Of a DNA stretch of 64,000 nt, positions 45,481 through 55,620 are shown piece by piece. This stretch comes from Sphingopyxis sp. GW247-27LB (GTDB taxonomy: Bacteria > Pseudomonadota > Alphaproteobacteria > Sphingomonadales > Sphingomonadaceae). How positions within the stretch are numbered: the first letter of the stretch is position 1; every line of letters begins with the position of its first letter. The stretch spans positions 547,501-611,500 of the forward strand of contig NZ_NIWD01000008.1 in assembly GCF_002277025.1 (NCBI RefSeq), in the 5' to 3' direction. The notes below the pieces were generated by a model. It was given only the letters and a program-made list of their open reading frames with translations, had not been told where the DNA came from and made no database searches. The translations under genes were made by a program, and so were the position numbers.

Positions 45481-46032
45481 ATGACGCGAAACGGGTGGCT
45501 GGTCGCGGGCGCGCTGCTGGCGCTGCTTGCCATCATTCTGGTCGCGATGGGCCGCCCGCCGATCTGCCCGTGCGGGACGGTCAGCCTGTGGCACGGCGTC
45601 GTCCAGTCGAACCAGAACAGCCAGCAGATCGCCGACTGGTACAGCTTCAGCCATATCATCCACGGCTTCATCTTCTTGGGGCTTTCGCGCTGGCTGATGC
45701 CGCGCGCGCCGCTGTGGGCCGCGCTCGCGGTCGCGATCGGTATCGAGGGTGCGTGGGAAATCCTCGAAAATTCGCCCGTCATCATCGACCGCTATCGCGA
45801 GGTGACGATGGCCTATGGCTATTCGGGCGATTCGGTTCTCAACTCGGTGAGCGACGCCGCCTTCATGGTGCTGGGCTTCCTCGCCGCGAGCCGGATGCGC
45901 TGGTGGATGACGGTGGGGATCGCGATCTTCTTCGAACTATTCACGCTGTTCGCGATCCGCGACAATCTGACGCTCAACGTGCTGATGCTGGTTTCACCGA
46001 TCGAAGCGGTGAAGGAATGGCAGGCCGGGTAA
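45481..46032 (+). CDS. DUF2585 (UPF0314) family membrane protein
   Basis: A 183-aa protein with four or five membrane segments. PICPCGTVSLWHGVVQSNQN and NSQQIADWYSFSHIIHGFIF are the characteristic motifs of this alphaproteobacterial family, followed by GIEGAWEILENSPVIIDRY and a final FFELFTLFAIRDNLTLN. The conserved polar residues near the membrane suggest an enzyme-like site, but the function is unknown. I use the ATG at 45481; the frame above it overlaps the gmk start region and lacks family resemblance. Confidence 0.88.
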   Translation: MTRNGWLVAGALLALLAIILVAMGRPPICPCGTVSLWHGVVQSNQNSQQIADWYSFSHIIHGFIFLGLSRWLMPRAPLWAALAVAIGIEGAWEILENSPVIIDRYREVTMAYGYSGDSVLNSVSDAAFMVLGFLAASRMRWWMTVGIAIFFELFTLFAIRDNLTLNVLMLVSPIEAVKEWQAG

Positions 46033-46039
46033 AATATAT

Positions 46040-46115
46040 CGTCATTGCGAGTGAAGCGAAGCAATCCAGGGCGGTTTTCTCCACTCTGGATTGCTTCGCT
46101 TCGCTCGCAATGACG
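46040..46115. repeat. interspersed palindromic repeat, family C
   Basis: cgtcattgcgagtgaagcga...gcaatccag is mirrored by ctggattgcttcgcttcgct...gcaatgacg with a short centre. It is a near-complete inverted repeat of about 75 bp between two convergent genes. The same cattgcgag/gcaatcca words recur across many alphaproteobacterial genomes. It may also terminate transcription in both directions. Confidence 0.85.
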
Positions 46116-46131
46116 GAAGTGAGGTGGGGCC

Positions 46132-46494
46132 TCAGTGAACCGACGGACGCTTGCCGTTCGCCTCGACCGGAATCGCCGGAGGCAGCGCGTCGCCGATGCT
46201 CTGGCCGTCGGTTGGCGCGGTGCCGGCATAGCTGTCGACCACGCCCTCGCGGGCGAGCGTGGGGTCGGCGACATGCGCCGCTTCGGCTTCCTTGCGCATC
46301 TCGGCGCGTTCGGCCCATTTCTTGGTCAGATAGGCGGCGGCCGCGGTCGCCGCGAGCACCGCGTAGCGCTGCGGAAACAGGCGCCGCGCCGCGAACAGGG
46401 TGCCCGCGCCGATCACCGCGCCCGCGATGGGATGATTGCCCTTGCCGCGCCCGATCGCGCTGCCGAGCACGCCGCCGATGATCCGTCCCATCAT
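46132..46494 (-). CDS. small glycine-zipper-like protein (120 aa)
   Basis: The N-terminal part is Gly-rich and hydrophobic (MMGRIIGGVLGSAIGRG, then AGAVIGAGTLFAARRLFP), with another hydrophobic stretch (YAVLAATAAAAYLTKKWAE). The C-terminal half is hydrophilic. Probably membrane-associated; family not recognised. It lies 21 bp behind fumC on the same strand. Confidence 0.65.
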   Translation of the reverse strand: MMGRIIGGVLGSAIGRGKGNHPIAGAVIGAGTLFAARRLFPQRYAVLAATAAAAYLTKKWAERAEMRKEAEAAHVADPTLAREGVVDSYAGTAPTDGQSIGDALPPAIPVEANGKRPSVH

Positions 46495-46515
46495 CCTATC
46501 TCTCCTTCGCCCTTA

Positions 46516-47927
<1,412 letters not shown>

Positions 47928-47931
<4 letters not shown>

Positions 47932-48239
47932 CCGGCCAGCATCCTCGTCACCAACACCGCGCCCGCCCAGATCATCGCGATCAGGCCGAGCAATTGCCAA
48001 TAGCCGCCTTCGCCCACCCGTCGCCGCAGCCACGCCGCGGCGAGCCAGACGAGCACGAGCGCCGGGGTCAGGATCAGCAGCGTGAAGCGCAGCAGCCCTT
48101 CGGCGATCTGGCCGTGCCGGCGGGTTTCGAAGATGGCATAGCCCTCGACACCCCACCAGAAGGCCGCGGTCAGCACCACCATCCCGGCGAGCGCCCAATA
48201 TTGCCAGAAACGGCTGGGGGGCCAGGGAGGGCCCGTCAT
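47928..48239 (-). CDS. small membrane protein between sspB and fumC
   Basis: A 103-aa protein with three hydrophobic segments ([40 protein letters not shown] and [19 protein letters not shown]). It starts 1 bp behind sspB and overlaps the fumC start by 4 bp, so it is translationally tied to both. Family not recognised. Confidence 0.75.
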
Positions 48240-48240
48240 G

Positions 48241-48720
48241 CTATTTCCGCTTGCCGAAATCCACGGTCACGACGTTGGAGCCGTCCTCGGCCGAAACGTC
48301 GGGGCGGTCGTTGTCGGCCTCGTCGTGCGGTTCGGGGTCCTCGCTGTCGTCGCTGACCTGGAACTGCAGCCCGAAATCGACCGACGGATCGACGAAGGCG
48401 GTGATCGCCGCATAGGGAATGGTGAGCATCGACGGCGTCTGGTTGAACGACAGGCCGACGCTGAAATGATCGTCCTCGACCGTCAGGTCCCAGAAGCGGT
48501 TTTGGAGCACGATCGTCATCTCGTCGGGGAATTTGGCGATCAGATGCCCGGGAATCGCGACTCCGGGCGCCTGCGTCTTGAAGGTGATATAGAAATGATG
48601 TTCGCCGGGCAGGCTGTCGCTGCCCTCGATCTGCCGCAGCACGCGGCCGACCACGGCGCGCAGGGCATCCTGCACGATTTCATCATAGGGAATCAGGCTG
48701 TCGCGGACATCGTCACTCAT
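48241..48720 (-). CDS. sspB: SspB-family ClpXP adaptor
   Basis: A 159-aa protein of the alphaproteobacterial SspB type. The folded part (IPYDEIVQDALRAVVGRVLR, HHFYITFKTQAPGVAIPGHL, MTIVLQNRFWDLTVEDDHFS) binds ssrA-type degrons. An acidic linker follows, ending in the short VVTVDFGKRK tail that docks on the ClpX zinc-binding domain. It delivers tagged substrates to ClpXP. It is the first gene of the sspB / membrane protein / fumC run and is divergent from hisB. Confidence 0.93.
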   Translation of the reverse strand: MSDDVRDSLIPYDEIVQDALRAVVGRVLRQIEGSDSLPGEHHFYITFKTQAPGVAIPGHLIAKFPDEMTIVLQNRFWDLTVEDDHFSVGLSFNQTPSMLTIPYAAITAFVDPSVDFGLQFQVSDDSEDPEPHDEADNDRPDVSAEDGSNVVTVDFGKRK

Positions 48721-48807
48721 GGCCGTGGGGGATGAACGCGGCGCGCGCGGCGGTCAAGTGGGGAGAGTCGCCTTGCAACGCGAAAAGTCGCTGCTATGGG
48801 GCGTCTC

Positions 48808-49395
48808 ATGCGAACCGCCACTGTCCAGCGCACGACCAAGGAAACGGATATCGCGATCACCGTCAATCTCGACGGCAGCGGCGACTATTCGGTGTCCACC
48901 GGTATCGGTTTCCTCGACCATATGGTCGAGCAATTGTCGCGCCACTCGCTGATCGACATCGCGATGACGGTGAAGGGCGACCTCCATATCGACCAGCACC
49001 ACACGGTCGAGGATTCGGCGCTCGCGCTCGGCGAGGCGGTGGCGAAGGCGCTCGGCGACAAGCGCGGCATCGCGCGCTACGGCGAAGCGCATTCGCCGAT
49101 GGACGAAACGCTGACCCGCTGCGTCCTCGACATTTCGGGGCGCCCGCACTGCGTCTGGAAATCGGGCTTCTCGCAGCCGCGCCTCGGCGAGATGGATACC
49201 GAGCTGTTCCCGCACTGGTTCGCGAGCTTCGCGCAGACCGCGGGGATCACGCTGCACATCGAAACCCTCTATGGCGAGAACAACCACCATATCGCCGAGA
49301 GCATGTACAAGGCGCTGGCGCGCGCGCTGCGCGCCGCGGTGGAGATCGACCCGCGCAAGGGCGATGCGATTCCGAGCACCAAGGGGGTGCTATGA
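48808..49395 (+). CDS. hisB: imidazoleglycerol-phosphate dehydratase
   Basis: A 195-aa monofunctional HisB, the histidine-biosynthesis dehydratase that uses two Mn ions. The repeated metal motifs are present: [57 protein letters not shown] and [21 protein letters not shown] choose the ATG at 48808, 6 nt behind gggg. An ATG at 48796 would add four residues and lacks a ribosome-binding site. It is the first gene of hisB-hisH-hisA-hisF; a family A repeat follows the stop codon. Confidence 0.97.
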   Translation: MRTATVQRTTKETDIAITVNLDGSGDYSVSTGIGFLDHMVEQLSRHSLIDIAMTVKGDLHIDQHHTVEDSALALGEAVAKALGDKRGIARYGEAHSPMDETLTRCVLDISGRPHCVWKSGFSQPRLGEMDTELFPHWFASFAQTAGITLHIETLYGENNHHIAESMYKALARALRAAVEIDPRKGDAIPSTKGVL

Positions 49396-49399
49396 TTCT

Positions 49400-49498
49400 C
49401 CCCTCCCGCTTGCGGGAGGGGTTGGGCGAGGGCCTGTTTCAGGCCGCCGCCACTAATCGGACATGCCCTCCCGTAACCCCTCCCGCAAGCGGGAGGGG
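49400..49498. repeat. interspersed palindromic repeat, family A subtype II
   Basis: Bounded by cccctcccgcttgcgggagg and cccctcccgcaagcgggagg. The interior (ttgggcgagggcctgtttc ... acatgccctcccgtaa) differs from subtype I and matches the element at 50825-50921 in opposite orientation. It begins 5 bp behind the hisB stop, and its right arm is the only ribosome-binding sequence before hisH. Confidence 0.85.
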
Positions 49499-49501
49499 AA
49501 T

Positions 49502-50107
49502 TTGACCATCGCCCTGATCGACTATGGCGCGGGCAATCTTCGCTCGGTGCACAATGCGCTTGTTGCCGCGGGCGCCGAAGATGTCGCCGTGACCGCCGAC
49601 CCCGATGCGGTGGCGAAGGCCGACCGGATCGTGCTTCCGGGGGTCGGGGCCTTCGCGGCGTGCATGAACGGCCTTTCGGCGATTCCCGGTCTCGTCGAGG
49701 CGATGGAGCGGCGCGTGCGCGGCGAGGGCGCGCCCTTTCTCGGCATCTGCGTCGGCATGCAGCTGCTCGCCGATGCGGGCGAGGAGCATGGGCGGCATGC
49801 GGGGCTCGGCTGGATCGGCGGCACGGTGCGGCCCTTCGCCCCGGCGCCGGGCCTGCGCATCCCGCACATGGGGTGGAACGACGTCGTCCCGACCTTCGCG
49901 CATCCGGTGATCGCGCGCGGTGAGGCCTATTATCTCCACGGCTATCATTTCGCCGAGGCCGCGCATGTCGCGGCGACGAGCGAGCATGGTGGGCCGTTTA
50001 CGGCGGCGGTCGCCCGCGACACGATCGTCGGCGTCCAGTTCCACCCCGAAAAAAGCCAGGCCTATGGCCTCGCGACGCTCGAAAGGTTTTTGTCTTGGCG
50101 ACCCTGA
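49502..50107 (+). CDS. hisH: imidazole glycerol phosphate synthase, glutamine amidotransferase subunit
   Basis: A 201-aa class I amidotransferase supplying ammonia to HisF. The catalytic Cys lies in [13 protein letters not shown], and the His-Glu pair in [11 protein letters not shown]. The N-terminal [19 protein letters not shown] fixes the start at the TTG at 49502. The in-frame ATG at 49463 would translate repeat sequence. The Shine-Dalgarno sequence gggagggg is the repeat's own right arm. The 3' end overlaps hisA by 13 bp. Confidence 0.95.
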   Translation: MTIALIDYGAGNLRSVHNALVAAGAEDVAVTADPDAVAKADRIVLPGVGAFAACMNGLSAIPGLVEAMERRVRGEGAPFLGICVGMQLLADAGEEHGRHAGLGWIGGTVRPFAPAPGLRIPHMGWNDVVPTFAHPVIARGEAYYLHGYHFAEAAHVAATSEHGGPFTAAVARDTIVGVQFHPEKSQAYGLATLERFLSWRP

Positions 50108-50850
50108 CCATCTTCCCCGCGATCGACCTCAAGGGCGGGCAGGTGGTGCGGCTTGCCGAAGGCGATATGGCGCGCGCGACCGTCTATGGCGACGATCCGG
50201 CGGCGCAGGCGCGGCTGTTTGCTGGCGCGGGTGCGAGCCACCTGCATGTCGTCGATCTCGACGGCGCCTTCGCGGGCGAGAGCGTCAACGGGTCGGCGGT
50301 CGAAAGTATCGTCGCGGCCTTTCCGGGCAAGGTGCAGGTCGGTGGCGGCATCCGCGATCGTGCGGGGGTCGACCGCTGGCTCGCGCTCGGGGTCGAGCGG
50401 GTGATCATCGGCACCGCCGCGCTCAAGGACCCGGAGTTCGTCAAATCGGCCGCGCGCGACCTCCCCGGACGCATCGTCGTCGGCGTGGATGCGCGCGACG
50501 GGATGGTCGCGACCGAGGGCTGGGCCGATGTCTCCGACGTGCGTGTCGAGGATCTGGCGCGGCGGTTCGAGGATGCCGGGGTCGCGGCCCTGCTCTTCAC
50601 CGATGTCGGGCGCGACGGGTTGCTCAGGGGCTGCAATGTCGAGGCGACGGTGGCGCTGGCGCGCGCGGTCGCCATTCCGGTGATCGCGAGCGGTGGGGTC
50701 GCGGGGATCGACGATATCCACATGCTGCGGCCGCATGTTGCCGACGGCATCGAGGGCGTGATCACCGGGCGGGCGCTCTACGACGGCCGGCTCGATCTGG
50801 CCGAGGCGATCGCGGCGGGAAATTCCCCTCCCGCTGGCGGGAGGGGCTAG
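50095..50850 (+). CDS. hisA: phosphoribosylformimino-5-aminoimidazole carboxamide ribotide isomerase
   Basis: A 251-aa TIM-barrel isomerase. The catalytic Asp in [45 protein letters not shown] and the second Asp in [15 protein letters not shown] are all present, as is [13 protein letters not shown]. The start is a TTG at 50095 inside hisH, with aaagg upstream. The last eight residues (SPPAGGRG) are encoded by the left hairpin of a family A repeat that begins at 50825, so the natural C-terminus has been replaced or extended by the repeat. Confidence 0.95.
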   Translation: MATLTIFPAIDLKGGQVVRLAEGDMARATVYGDDPAAQARLFAGAGASHLHVVDLDGAFAGESVNGSAVESIVAAFPGKVQVGGGIRDRAGVDRWLALGVERVIIGTAALKDPEFVKSAARDLPGRIVVGVDARDGMVATEGWADVSDVRVEDLARRFEDAGVAALLFTDVGRDGLLRGCNVEATVALARAVAIPVIASGGVAGIDDIHMLRPHVADGIEGVITGRALYDGRLDLAEAIAAGNSPPAGGRG

Positions 50851-50921
50851 GGGAGGGCATGTCGAAAATGCTTCTCTCCCGAAACAGGCCCTCCCCCAAC
50901 CCCTCCCATAAATGGGAGGGG
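50825..50921. repeat. interspersed palindromic repeat, family A subtype II, inverted copy
   Basis: Bounded by cccctcccgctggcgggagg and cccctcccataaatgggagg. The interior read on the minus strand (ttgggggagggcctgtttcg ... acatgccctcccct) matches the copy at 49400. Its left hairpin is inside the end of hisA, and its right arm is the ribosome-binding site of hisF. Confidence 0.85.
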
Positions 50922-50926
50922 GGTAT

Positions 50927-51691
50927 ATGACCGTCCGCGTCCGCGTCATCCCCTGCCTCGACGTCGCCGATGGGCGCGTGGTCAAGGGGGTCAATTTCGT
51001 CGACCTGCGCGACGCGGGCGATCCGGTCGAGGCGGCGCGCGCCTATGACGCCGCGGGCGCCGACGAGCTTTGCTTTCTCGACATTTCGGCGAGCCACCAG
51101 GGGCGCGGCACGCTGCTCGACATGGTCAGCCGCACCGCCGAGGTCTGCTTCATGCCGCTGACCGTCGGCGGCGGGGTGCGCAGCGCCGAGGATGCGCGCG
51201 CGCTGCTGCTGGCGGGCGCCGACAAGGTGGCGGTGAACAGCGCCGCGGTCGCGCGACCCGAACTCGTCGCCGATATCGCCGACCGCTTCGGCAGCCAATG
51301 CGCGGTCGGCAGTATCGACGCGCGCCGCGTCGAAGAGGGCCGCTGGGAAATCTTCACCCACGGCGGACGCAAGCCCACGGGGATCGACGCGGTCGAGCAT
51401 GCGATGCGGCTCGCGGCGCTCGGCGCCGGGGAACTGCTGGTGACCAGCATGGACCGCGACGGCACCAAGGACGGCTACGACCTCGCGCTCACCCGCGCGA
51501 TCGCCGATGCGGTGAGTGTGCCGGTGATTGCGAGCGGCGGCGTCGGCAACCTCGACCATCTGGTCGCGGGCGTGATCGAGGGCGGCGCGAGCGCGGTGCT
51601 CGCCGCGAGCATCTTCCACTTCGGCGAGGCGACGATCGCCGAGGCGCATGCGCGGCTCGCCGCTGCGGGATTGCCGGTGCGATCGCATTAA
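50927..51691 (+). CDS. hisF: imidazole glycerol phosphate synthase, cyclase subunit
   Basis: A 254-aa TIM-barrel cyclase. The two catalytic Asp residues are in [20 protein letters not shown] and [32 protein letters not shown] and [14 protein letters not shown] bind phosphate. I choose the ATG at 50927, 7 nt behind ggagg, instead of the ATG at 50912 that lies inside the repeat. It is the last his gene here; hisE and hisI are not next to it in this window. Confidence 0.96.
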   Translation: MTVRVRVIPCLDVADGRVVKGVNFVDLRDAGDPVEAARAYDAAGADELCFLDISASHQGRGTLLDMVSRTAEVCFMPLTVGGGVRSAEDARALLLAGADKVAVNSAAVARPELVADIADRFGSQCAVGSIDARRVEEGRWEIFTHGGRKPTGIDAVEHAMRLAALGAGELLVTSMDRDGTKDGYDLALTRAIADAVSVPVIASGGVGNLDHLVAGVIEGGASAVLAASIFHFGEATIAEAHARLAAAGLPVRSH

Positions 51692-51733
51692 CTTTCTACC
51701 AAAAAATGCCGCCCCGCGGGTAGCCATCGGGAA

Positions 51734-51756
51734 ATGCGGCTGCAATAAAGCCGCAT
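51734..51756 (+). promoter_or_regulatory. hairpin enclosing the start codon of the antiporter gene
   Basis: atgcggct (51734-51741) and agccgcat (51749-51756) form an 8-bp stem with a 7-nt loop. The right arm includes the first two bases of the ATG at 51755. No Shine-Dalgarno sequence lies in the usual window; the nearest purine run (gggaaa) is upstream of the hairpin. It may control translation initiation. Confidence 0.5.
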
Positions 51757-52831
51757 GAAGAGCAAAATCCGCCGCATCGCACCCGACGTCTTCCCGGTTC
51801 TTGGTTTCCTCGTCGCGTTGGCGAGCCTTGGCATGGCGCTCAATCCGCTCCTCGTCGGACTGGTTCTCGGTGCGTCGGTGGTGACCGCGGTCCACCATGC
51901 CGAGGTCGTCGCGCACCGCGTCGGCGAGCCCTTCGGCACGCTGATCCTCGCGCTCGCGGTGACCGTGATCGAGGTCGGACTGGTCCTGACGCTGATGCAG
52001 GCCGAACCCGACAAGGCGCAGACGCTGGCGCGCGACACGGTGTTCGCGGCGGTGATGGTGATCCTCAACCTGTTGATGGGGCTCTGCCTCTTGAGCGGGG
52101 CGATCCGCCATCACGAGCAGCGTTTCCAGCGCACCGGCATCGGCGCCGCGCTCGCGACGCTGACGGTGCTCACCACGGTGACGCTGGTCCTGCCCAATTT
52201 CACCTCGAGCGTGCCCGGACCCTTCTATTCAGGGACGCAGCTCGGCTTCGTCGCGGCGGTGTCGCTGATCCTCTATGCGACCTTCGCGCTTGTGCAGACG
52301 GTGCGGCATCGCGACTATTTCCTGCCCGAAGGCGAGGCGCAGGACGAGCCCGACGCGCACGCCGAACCGCCTAGCGCGCAGCGGATGTGGATCTCGCTCG
52401 GCCTGCTCGTCGCCTGCCTGTTCGGCGTCGTGCTGCTGGCGAAGGCGCTGTCGCCCACCATCGGCGCGCTGCTTGCCGATTGGGGCGCGCCGCCGGCGGT
52501 GCTCGGCGTCCTGATCGCGGCGCTGATTCTCGCACCCGAAGGGCTCGCGGCGGTGCGGGCGGCGAAGTCCGATCGCCTGCAGACCAGCCTCAACCTCGCG
52601 CTGGGCTCGGCGCTCGCGACGATCGGGCTGACGATTCCGGCGGTCGCGATCCTGTCGATCGTCGTCGACCTGCCGATCAGCCTCGGCCTCGATGCCAAGT
52701 CGTCGGTGCTGCTGTTCCTGTCGCTGATCGTCGCGTCACAGACGCTGGCGAACGGGCGCACCACCGTGCTGCAAGGCGCGATCCACCTGATGCTGTTCGC
52801 GGTCTATCTGTTCACGACGTTTGTGCCCTGA
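51755..52831 (+). CDS. calcium/proton antiporter family protein (ChaA-like)
   Basis: A 358-aa integral membrane protein of the Ca2+:cation antiporter superfamily with about ten membrane segments in two halves. The two alpha-repeat motifs are GEPFGTLILALAVTVIEVGL with its acidic residue and LIAALILAPEGLAAVRAAKS. A hydrophilic, acidic central loop (EGEAQDEPDAHAEP) separates the halves, as in CAX-type exchangers. It probably exports Ca2+ or Na+/K+ in exchange for protons. The start codon is inside a hairpin. Confidence 0.9.
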   Translation: MKSKIRRIAPDVFPVLGFLVALASLGMALNPLLVGLVLGASVVTAVHHAEVVAHRVGEPFGTLILALAVTVIEVGLVLTLMQAEPDKAQTLARDTVFAAVMVILNLLMGLCLLSGAIRHHEQRFQRTGIGAALATLTVLTTVTLVLPNFTSSVPGPFYSGTQLGFVAAVSLILYATFALVQTVRHRDYFLPEGEAQDEPDAHAEPPSAQRMWISLGLLVACLFGVVLLAKALSPTIGALLADWGAPPAVLGVLIAALILAPEGLAAVRAAKSDRLQTSLNLALGSALATIGLTIPAVAILSIVVDLPISLGLDAKSSVLLFLSLIVASQTLANGRTTVLQGAIHLMLFAVYLFTTFVP

Positions 52832-52834
52832 CGC

Positions 52835-53971
52835 TCACGTCTTCCGCACGAACACCGTCCCCGCGCTATAACCCGCGCCGAACGAGCAGATGAGGCCGGT
52901 GTCGCCCGCGGCCATATCTTCGTGGTTCAGGTGAAAGGCGATGATCGATCCCGCGCTCGACGTGTTGCCATAGGTGTCGAGCACCGTCGGGCTCTCGTCG
53001 GCGCTTGCCTCGTGCCCGAGCACGCGCTGCGCGATCAGGCGGTTCATGTTGGTGTTCGCCTGGTGGAGCCACAGCCGGCGCATGTCGGCGCCTTCGAGCC
53101 CGAGCTTCTCCATCTCCTCGACGATCATCGCCGCGACCATCGGCACGACTTCCTTGAACACCTTGCGGCCCTCTTGGACGAAGAGCTTGTCGGTCTTGGG
53201 TCCCGACTGGTCGATGCCGCCGTGGGTGCGGTTCAGGAAACCGAAATTGTTGCGGATATTGTTCGAAAAGACGGTCTTGAGCCGGGTGCCGAGGATGTCC
53301 CAATGGCCGGCGGGCGCGATATCCTTGGCCTCGACGAGGATCGCGGTCGCGACGTCGCCGAAGATGAAATGGCTGTCGCGGTCGCGCCAGTTGAGGTGGC
53401 CCGAACAGATTTCGGGGTTCACGACGAGCACGCTCTTCGCATGGCCGGCACGGATATAGTCGGCGGCGGTCTGGATGCCGAAGGTCGCCGACGAGCAGGC
53501 GACGTTCATATCGAAGCCGAAGCCGTCGATGCCGAGCGCGTCCTGGATTTCGACCGCCATCGCCGGATAGGCGCGCTGCATGTTCGAGGCCGCGCACAGC
53601 ACCGCGTCGACGTCGCCCGCATCGCGGCCGGCGCGCGTGAGCGCATCCTTCGCCGCCGCGACGCCGATCTCGGCGAGGATCGACAACTCGTCGTTGCCGC
53701 GCTCGGGCAGGCGCGGCGCCATGTGCGCGGGGTCGAGAATGCCCGTCTTGTCGACGACGTGGCGCGAGCCGATGCCGCTCGCCTTCTCGATGAACTCGAC
53801 GCTCGATTCGGTGAGTTTGGCGACCTCTCCCGTGGCGATCGCTTCGGCATGCTCGCTGTTATGCAGCGCGACATAGGCGTTGAAGCTGGCGACCAGTTCT
53901 TCGTTGGAAATGACTTCGGCGGGGGTGAAGAGGCCGGTGGCGGACAGGACCGGCTGCGGTGTGTGCGACAT
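52835..53971 (-). CDS. beta-ketoacyl-ACP synthase III-like enzyme (FabH family)
   Basis: A 378-aa thiolase-fold condensing enzyme. The Cys-His-Asn triad is present: Cys in NVACSSATFGIQTAADYI, His in RLWLHQANTNMNRLIAQ and Asn in DTYGNTSSAGSIIAF. It is longer than housekeeping FabH (about 320) because of N-terminal insertions, including VALHNSEHAEAIATGEVAKL. This resembles the alternative FabH-like proteins that start synthesis from acyl-CoA. I use the ATG at 53971. It stands alone; its substrate is not determined by context. Confidence 0.9.
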   Translation of the reverse strand: MSHTPQPVLSATGLFTPAEVISNEELVASFNAYVALHNSEHAEAIATGEVAKLTESSVEFIEKASGIGSRHVVDKTGILDPAHMAPRLPERGNDELSILAEIGVAAAKDALTRAGRDAGDVDAVLCAASNMQRAYPAMAVEIQDALGIDGFGFDMNVACSSATFGIQTAADYIRAGHAKSVLVVNPEICSGHLNWRDRDSHFIFGDVATAILVEAKDIAPAGHWDILGTRLKTVFSNNIRNNFGFLNRTHGGIDQSGPKTDKLFVQEGRKVFKEVVPMVAAMIVEEMEKLGLEGADMRRLWLHQANTNMNRLIAQRVLGHEASADESPTVLDTYGNTSSAGSIIAFHLNHEDMAAGDTGLICSFGAGYSAGTVFVRKT

Positions 53972-54162
53972 GAGAGTCCCTGCGTCTTTTGTTCTGCAAG
54001 TCATGCTGATTAGGCTTCGCCGCGACACCGCGCAACGTTCCTGCGATCCGGCTGAACATATCCCGACATCATGGTTAACTCACCGCTAACCCTTTTCGTG
54101 GCAGATTGTCCGATGCAAGCCTCCGGGGGATGGCTCCCCGGGTGCGATGCGGGAGCATGACG

Positions 54163-54714
54163 ATGGCGACGCGTTCAGGACCGGCTACAGGCGACCTGTC
54201 GATTTCGGAGATCAAGGAATTCGCGGGCTTTCCCGCCGCGACGCAGCGCTATATCCGCCGCTCGCTCGACATCGGGCTGGAGCGCGACGATGCGATCGCG
54301 CGCTGGTCGCGCGACATGGTCGAGGAAACCGCGATTCGCGTCCAGGCCCGCGTCTATCAGCGACTCATCGAGATTCGCGCCCATATTCCCGACGACAGCG
54401 GCCTCGATGCGCTCGAAGGCTTTATGGCACCGCTGGTCGCGGTGTCGGCCTTCGACCTCGGACAGGACCGGCTGCCCGGCTTCGCACCCTATCGCTTCCT
54501 CTACGAGCGGCTGCTCGGCGCGCATGCGCGGCCGTGGCTGCCGGGCGCCTTCTGCGCCGCGGCGTCGCTGCCGCACCTCCACCCCGACAAGCGGCGAGCC
54601 TTGCTCCAGTCGATCAGCGAAGCCGCGGCGACCGCGCCCGGCTGGTCGGCGCGCGAACCGAGCTTCTATCCCGAGTGGGTCGACAAGATCGACGAGACGC
54701 GCCCGGCGCAATGA
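54163..54714 (+). CDS. hypothetical protein (183 aa)
   Basis: A soluble, mostly helical protein without signal or membrane segments; I do not recognise the family. The start at 54163 has gggag 7 nt upstream and is preferred over the ATG at 54157. The N-terminal ISEIKEFAGFPAATQRYIRR could be a DNA- or protein-binding helix pair, and the end has a Trp/Pro-rich EPSFYPEWVDKIDE segment. It is divergent from the FabH-like gene and convergent with the TSUP transporter. Confidence 0.65.
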   Translation: MATRSGPATGDLSISEIKEFAGFPAATQRYIRRSLDIGLERDDAIARWSRDMVEETAIRVQARVYQRLIEIRAHIPDDSGLDALEGFMAPLVAVSAFDLGQDRLPGFAPYRFLYERLLGAHARPWLPGAFCAAASLPHLHPDKRRALLQSISEAAATAPGWSAREPSFYPEWVDKIDETRPAQ

Positions 54715-54735
54715 CGAGAAGGGGTGACCCCGTCC

Positions 54736-55503
54736 TTACACCAGCACCTTGTACAGCCCGAACGCGCTCGTCGCGGTCAGCACCGCACCCACCAGCACCA
54801 GCATAAGCTTGGGCGAGAAGCGCTTCGCCATCACCGCGCCAAGCGGCGCCGCGAGCACGCCGCCGATGAGGAGGCCGAGCGTGGCGCCCGCGATGTCGGC
54901 GAGGCCGAGATGCCAGATGAAGGTCGCCGACACCGCGAGGGTCAGAAAGAATTCGACGCTGTTGACGGTGCCGACGACCTTGCGCGGCTCGGCGCCCTGG
55001 ACGAGCAGGTTCGACGTCACCACCGGCCCCCAGCCGCCGCCGCCCGCGGCGTCGAGGAAGCCGCCGATCAGGCCGAGCGGCGCGATTACCTTCGGCTTGC
55101 GAATCTTGGGCGGATAAAGGAGTCCGCGGACGAGAAGCCAGACGCCGACCGCGACCAGATAGGCAAGGACGAACGGCTTGACGAGATCGCTGTGGAGCGA
55201 ACTCAGCAGATAGGCGCCCGACACGCCGCCGATCAGCCCGGGAATCAGCAGCTTCAGGAACAGCCCCCACTCGATGTTGCGGTGGAGGAGGTGGCTGATC
55301 CCCGACACGCCCGTCGTGAACACCTCGACGACATGGATACGCGCCGACGCCGCCGCGGGCGGCACGCCCATCACCGCGACGAGCAAGGTGTTGCAGATGA
55401 CGCCGAACGCCATCCCCAGCGCGCCGTCGACGAGCTGCGCCGCGAAGCCGATGAGGATGAAGGGCAGGAGCGCCGTGGGGTCCAGGGCGGCCAGATCGAT
55501 CAT
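54736..55503 (-). CDS. TSUP/TauE-SafE family anion transporter
   Basis: A 255-aa membrane protein with about eight hydrophobic segments arranged as two similar halves. FILIGFAAQLVDGALGMAFG and LIGGFLDAAGGGGWGPVVTS are the paired Gly/Asp motifs of the sulfite exporter TauE/SafE family. Members move sulfite, sulfonates or related organic anions. No sulfur-metabolism genes are near, so the substrate is open. It ends 21 bp from the convergent hypothetical gene. Confidence 0.92.
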   Translation of the reverse strand: MIDLAALDPTALLPFILIGFAAQLVDGALGMAFGVICNTLLVAVMGVPPAAASARIHVVEVFTTGVSGISHLLHRNIEWGLFLKLLIPGLIGGVSGAYLLSSLHSDLVKPFVLAYLVAVGVWLLVRGLLYPPKIRKPKVIAPLGLIGGFLDAAGGGGWGPVVTSNLLVQGAEPRKVVGTVNSVEFFLTLAVSATFIWHLGLADIAGATLGLLIGGVLAAPLGAVMAKRFSPKLMLVLVGAVLTATSAFGLYKVLV

Positions 55504-55620
55504 GATTTCATCCCAACTGTTTTAGTTGACAACTAGGCTGCCGCGTTTCGGGCGGAATCGCCAGCGCAATTTTTCTGCGCACGGCGAAGGGATTTGTTTC
55601 TGCGGCGCATCGAATCCCGA

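Noticed and set aside
49463..49501. ATG at 49463 as hisH start
   Set aside because: It lies inside the family A repeat, and the added residues (PSRNPSRKREGN) are translated repeat. The HisH family begins at TIALIDYG behind the TTG.
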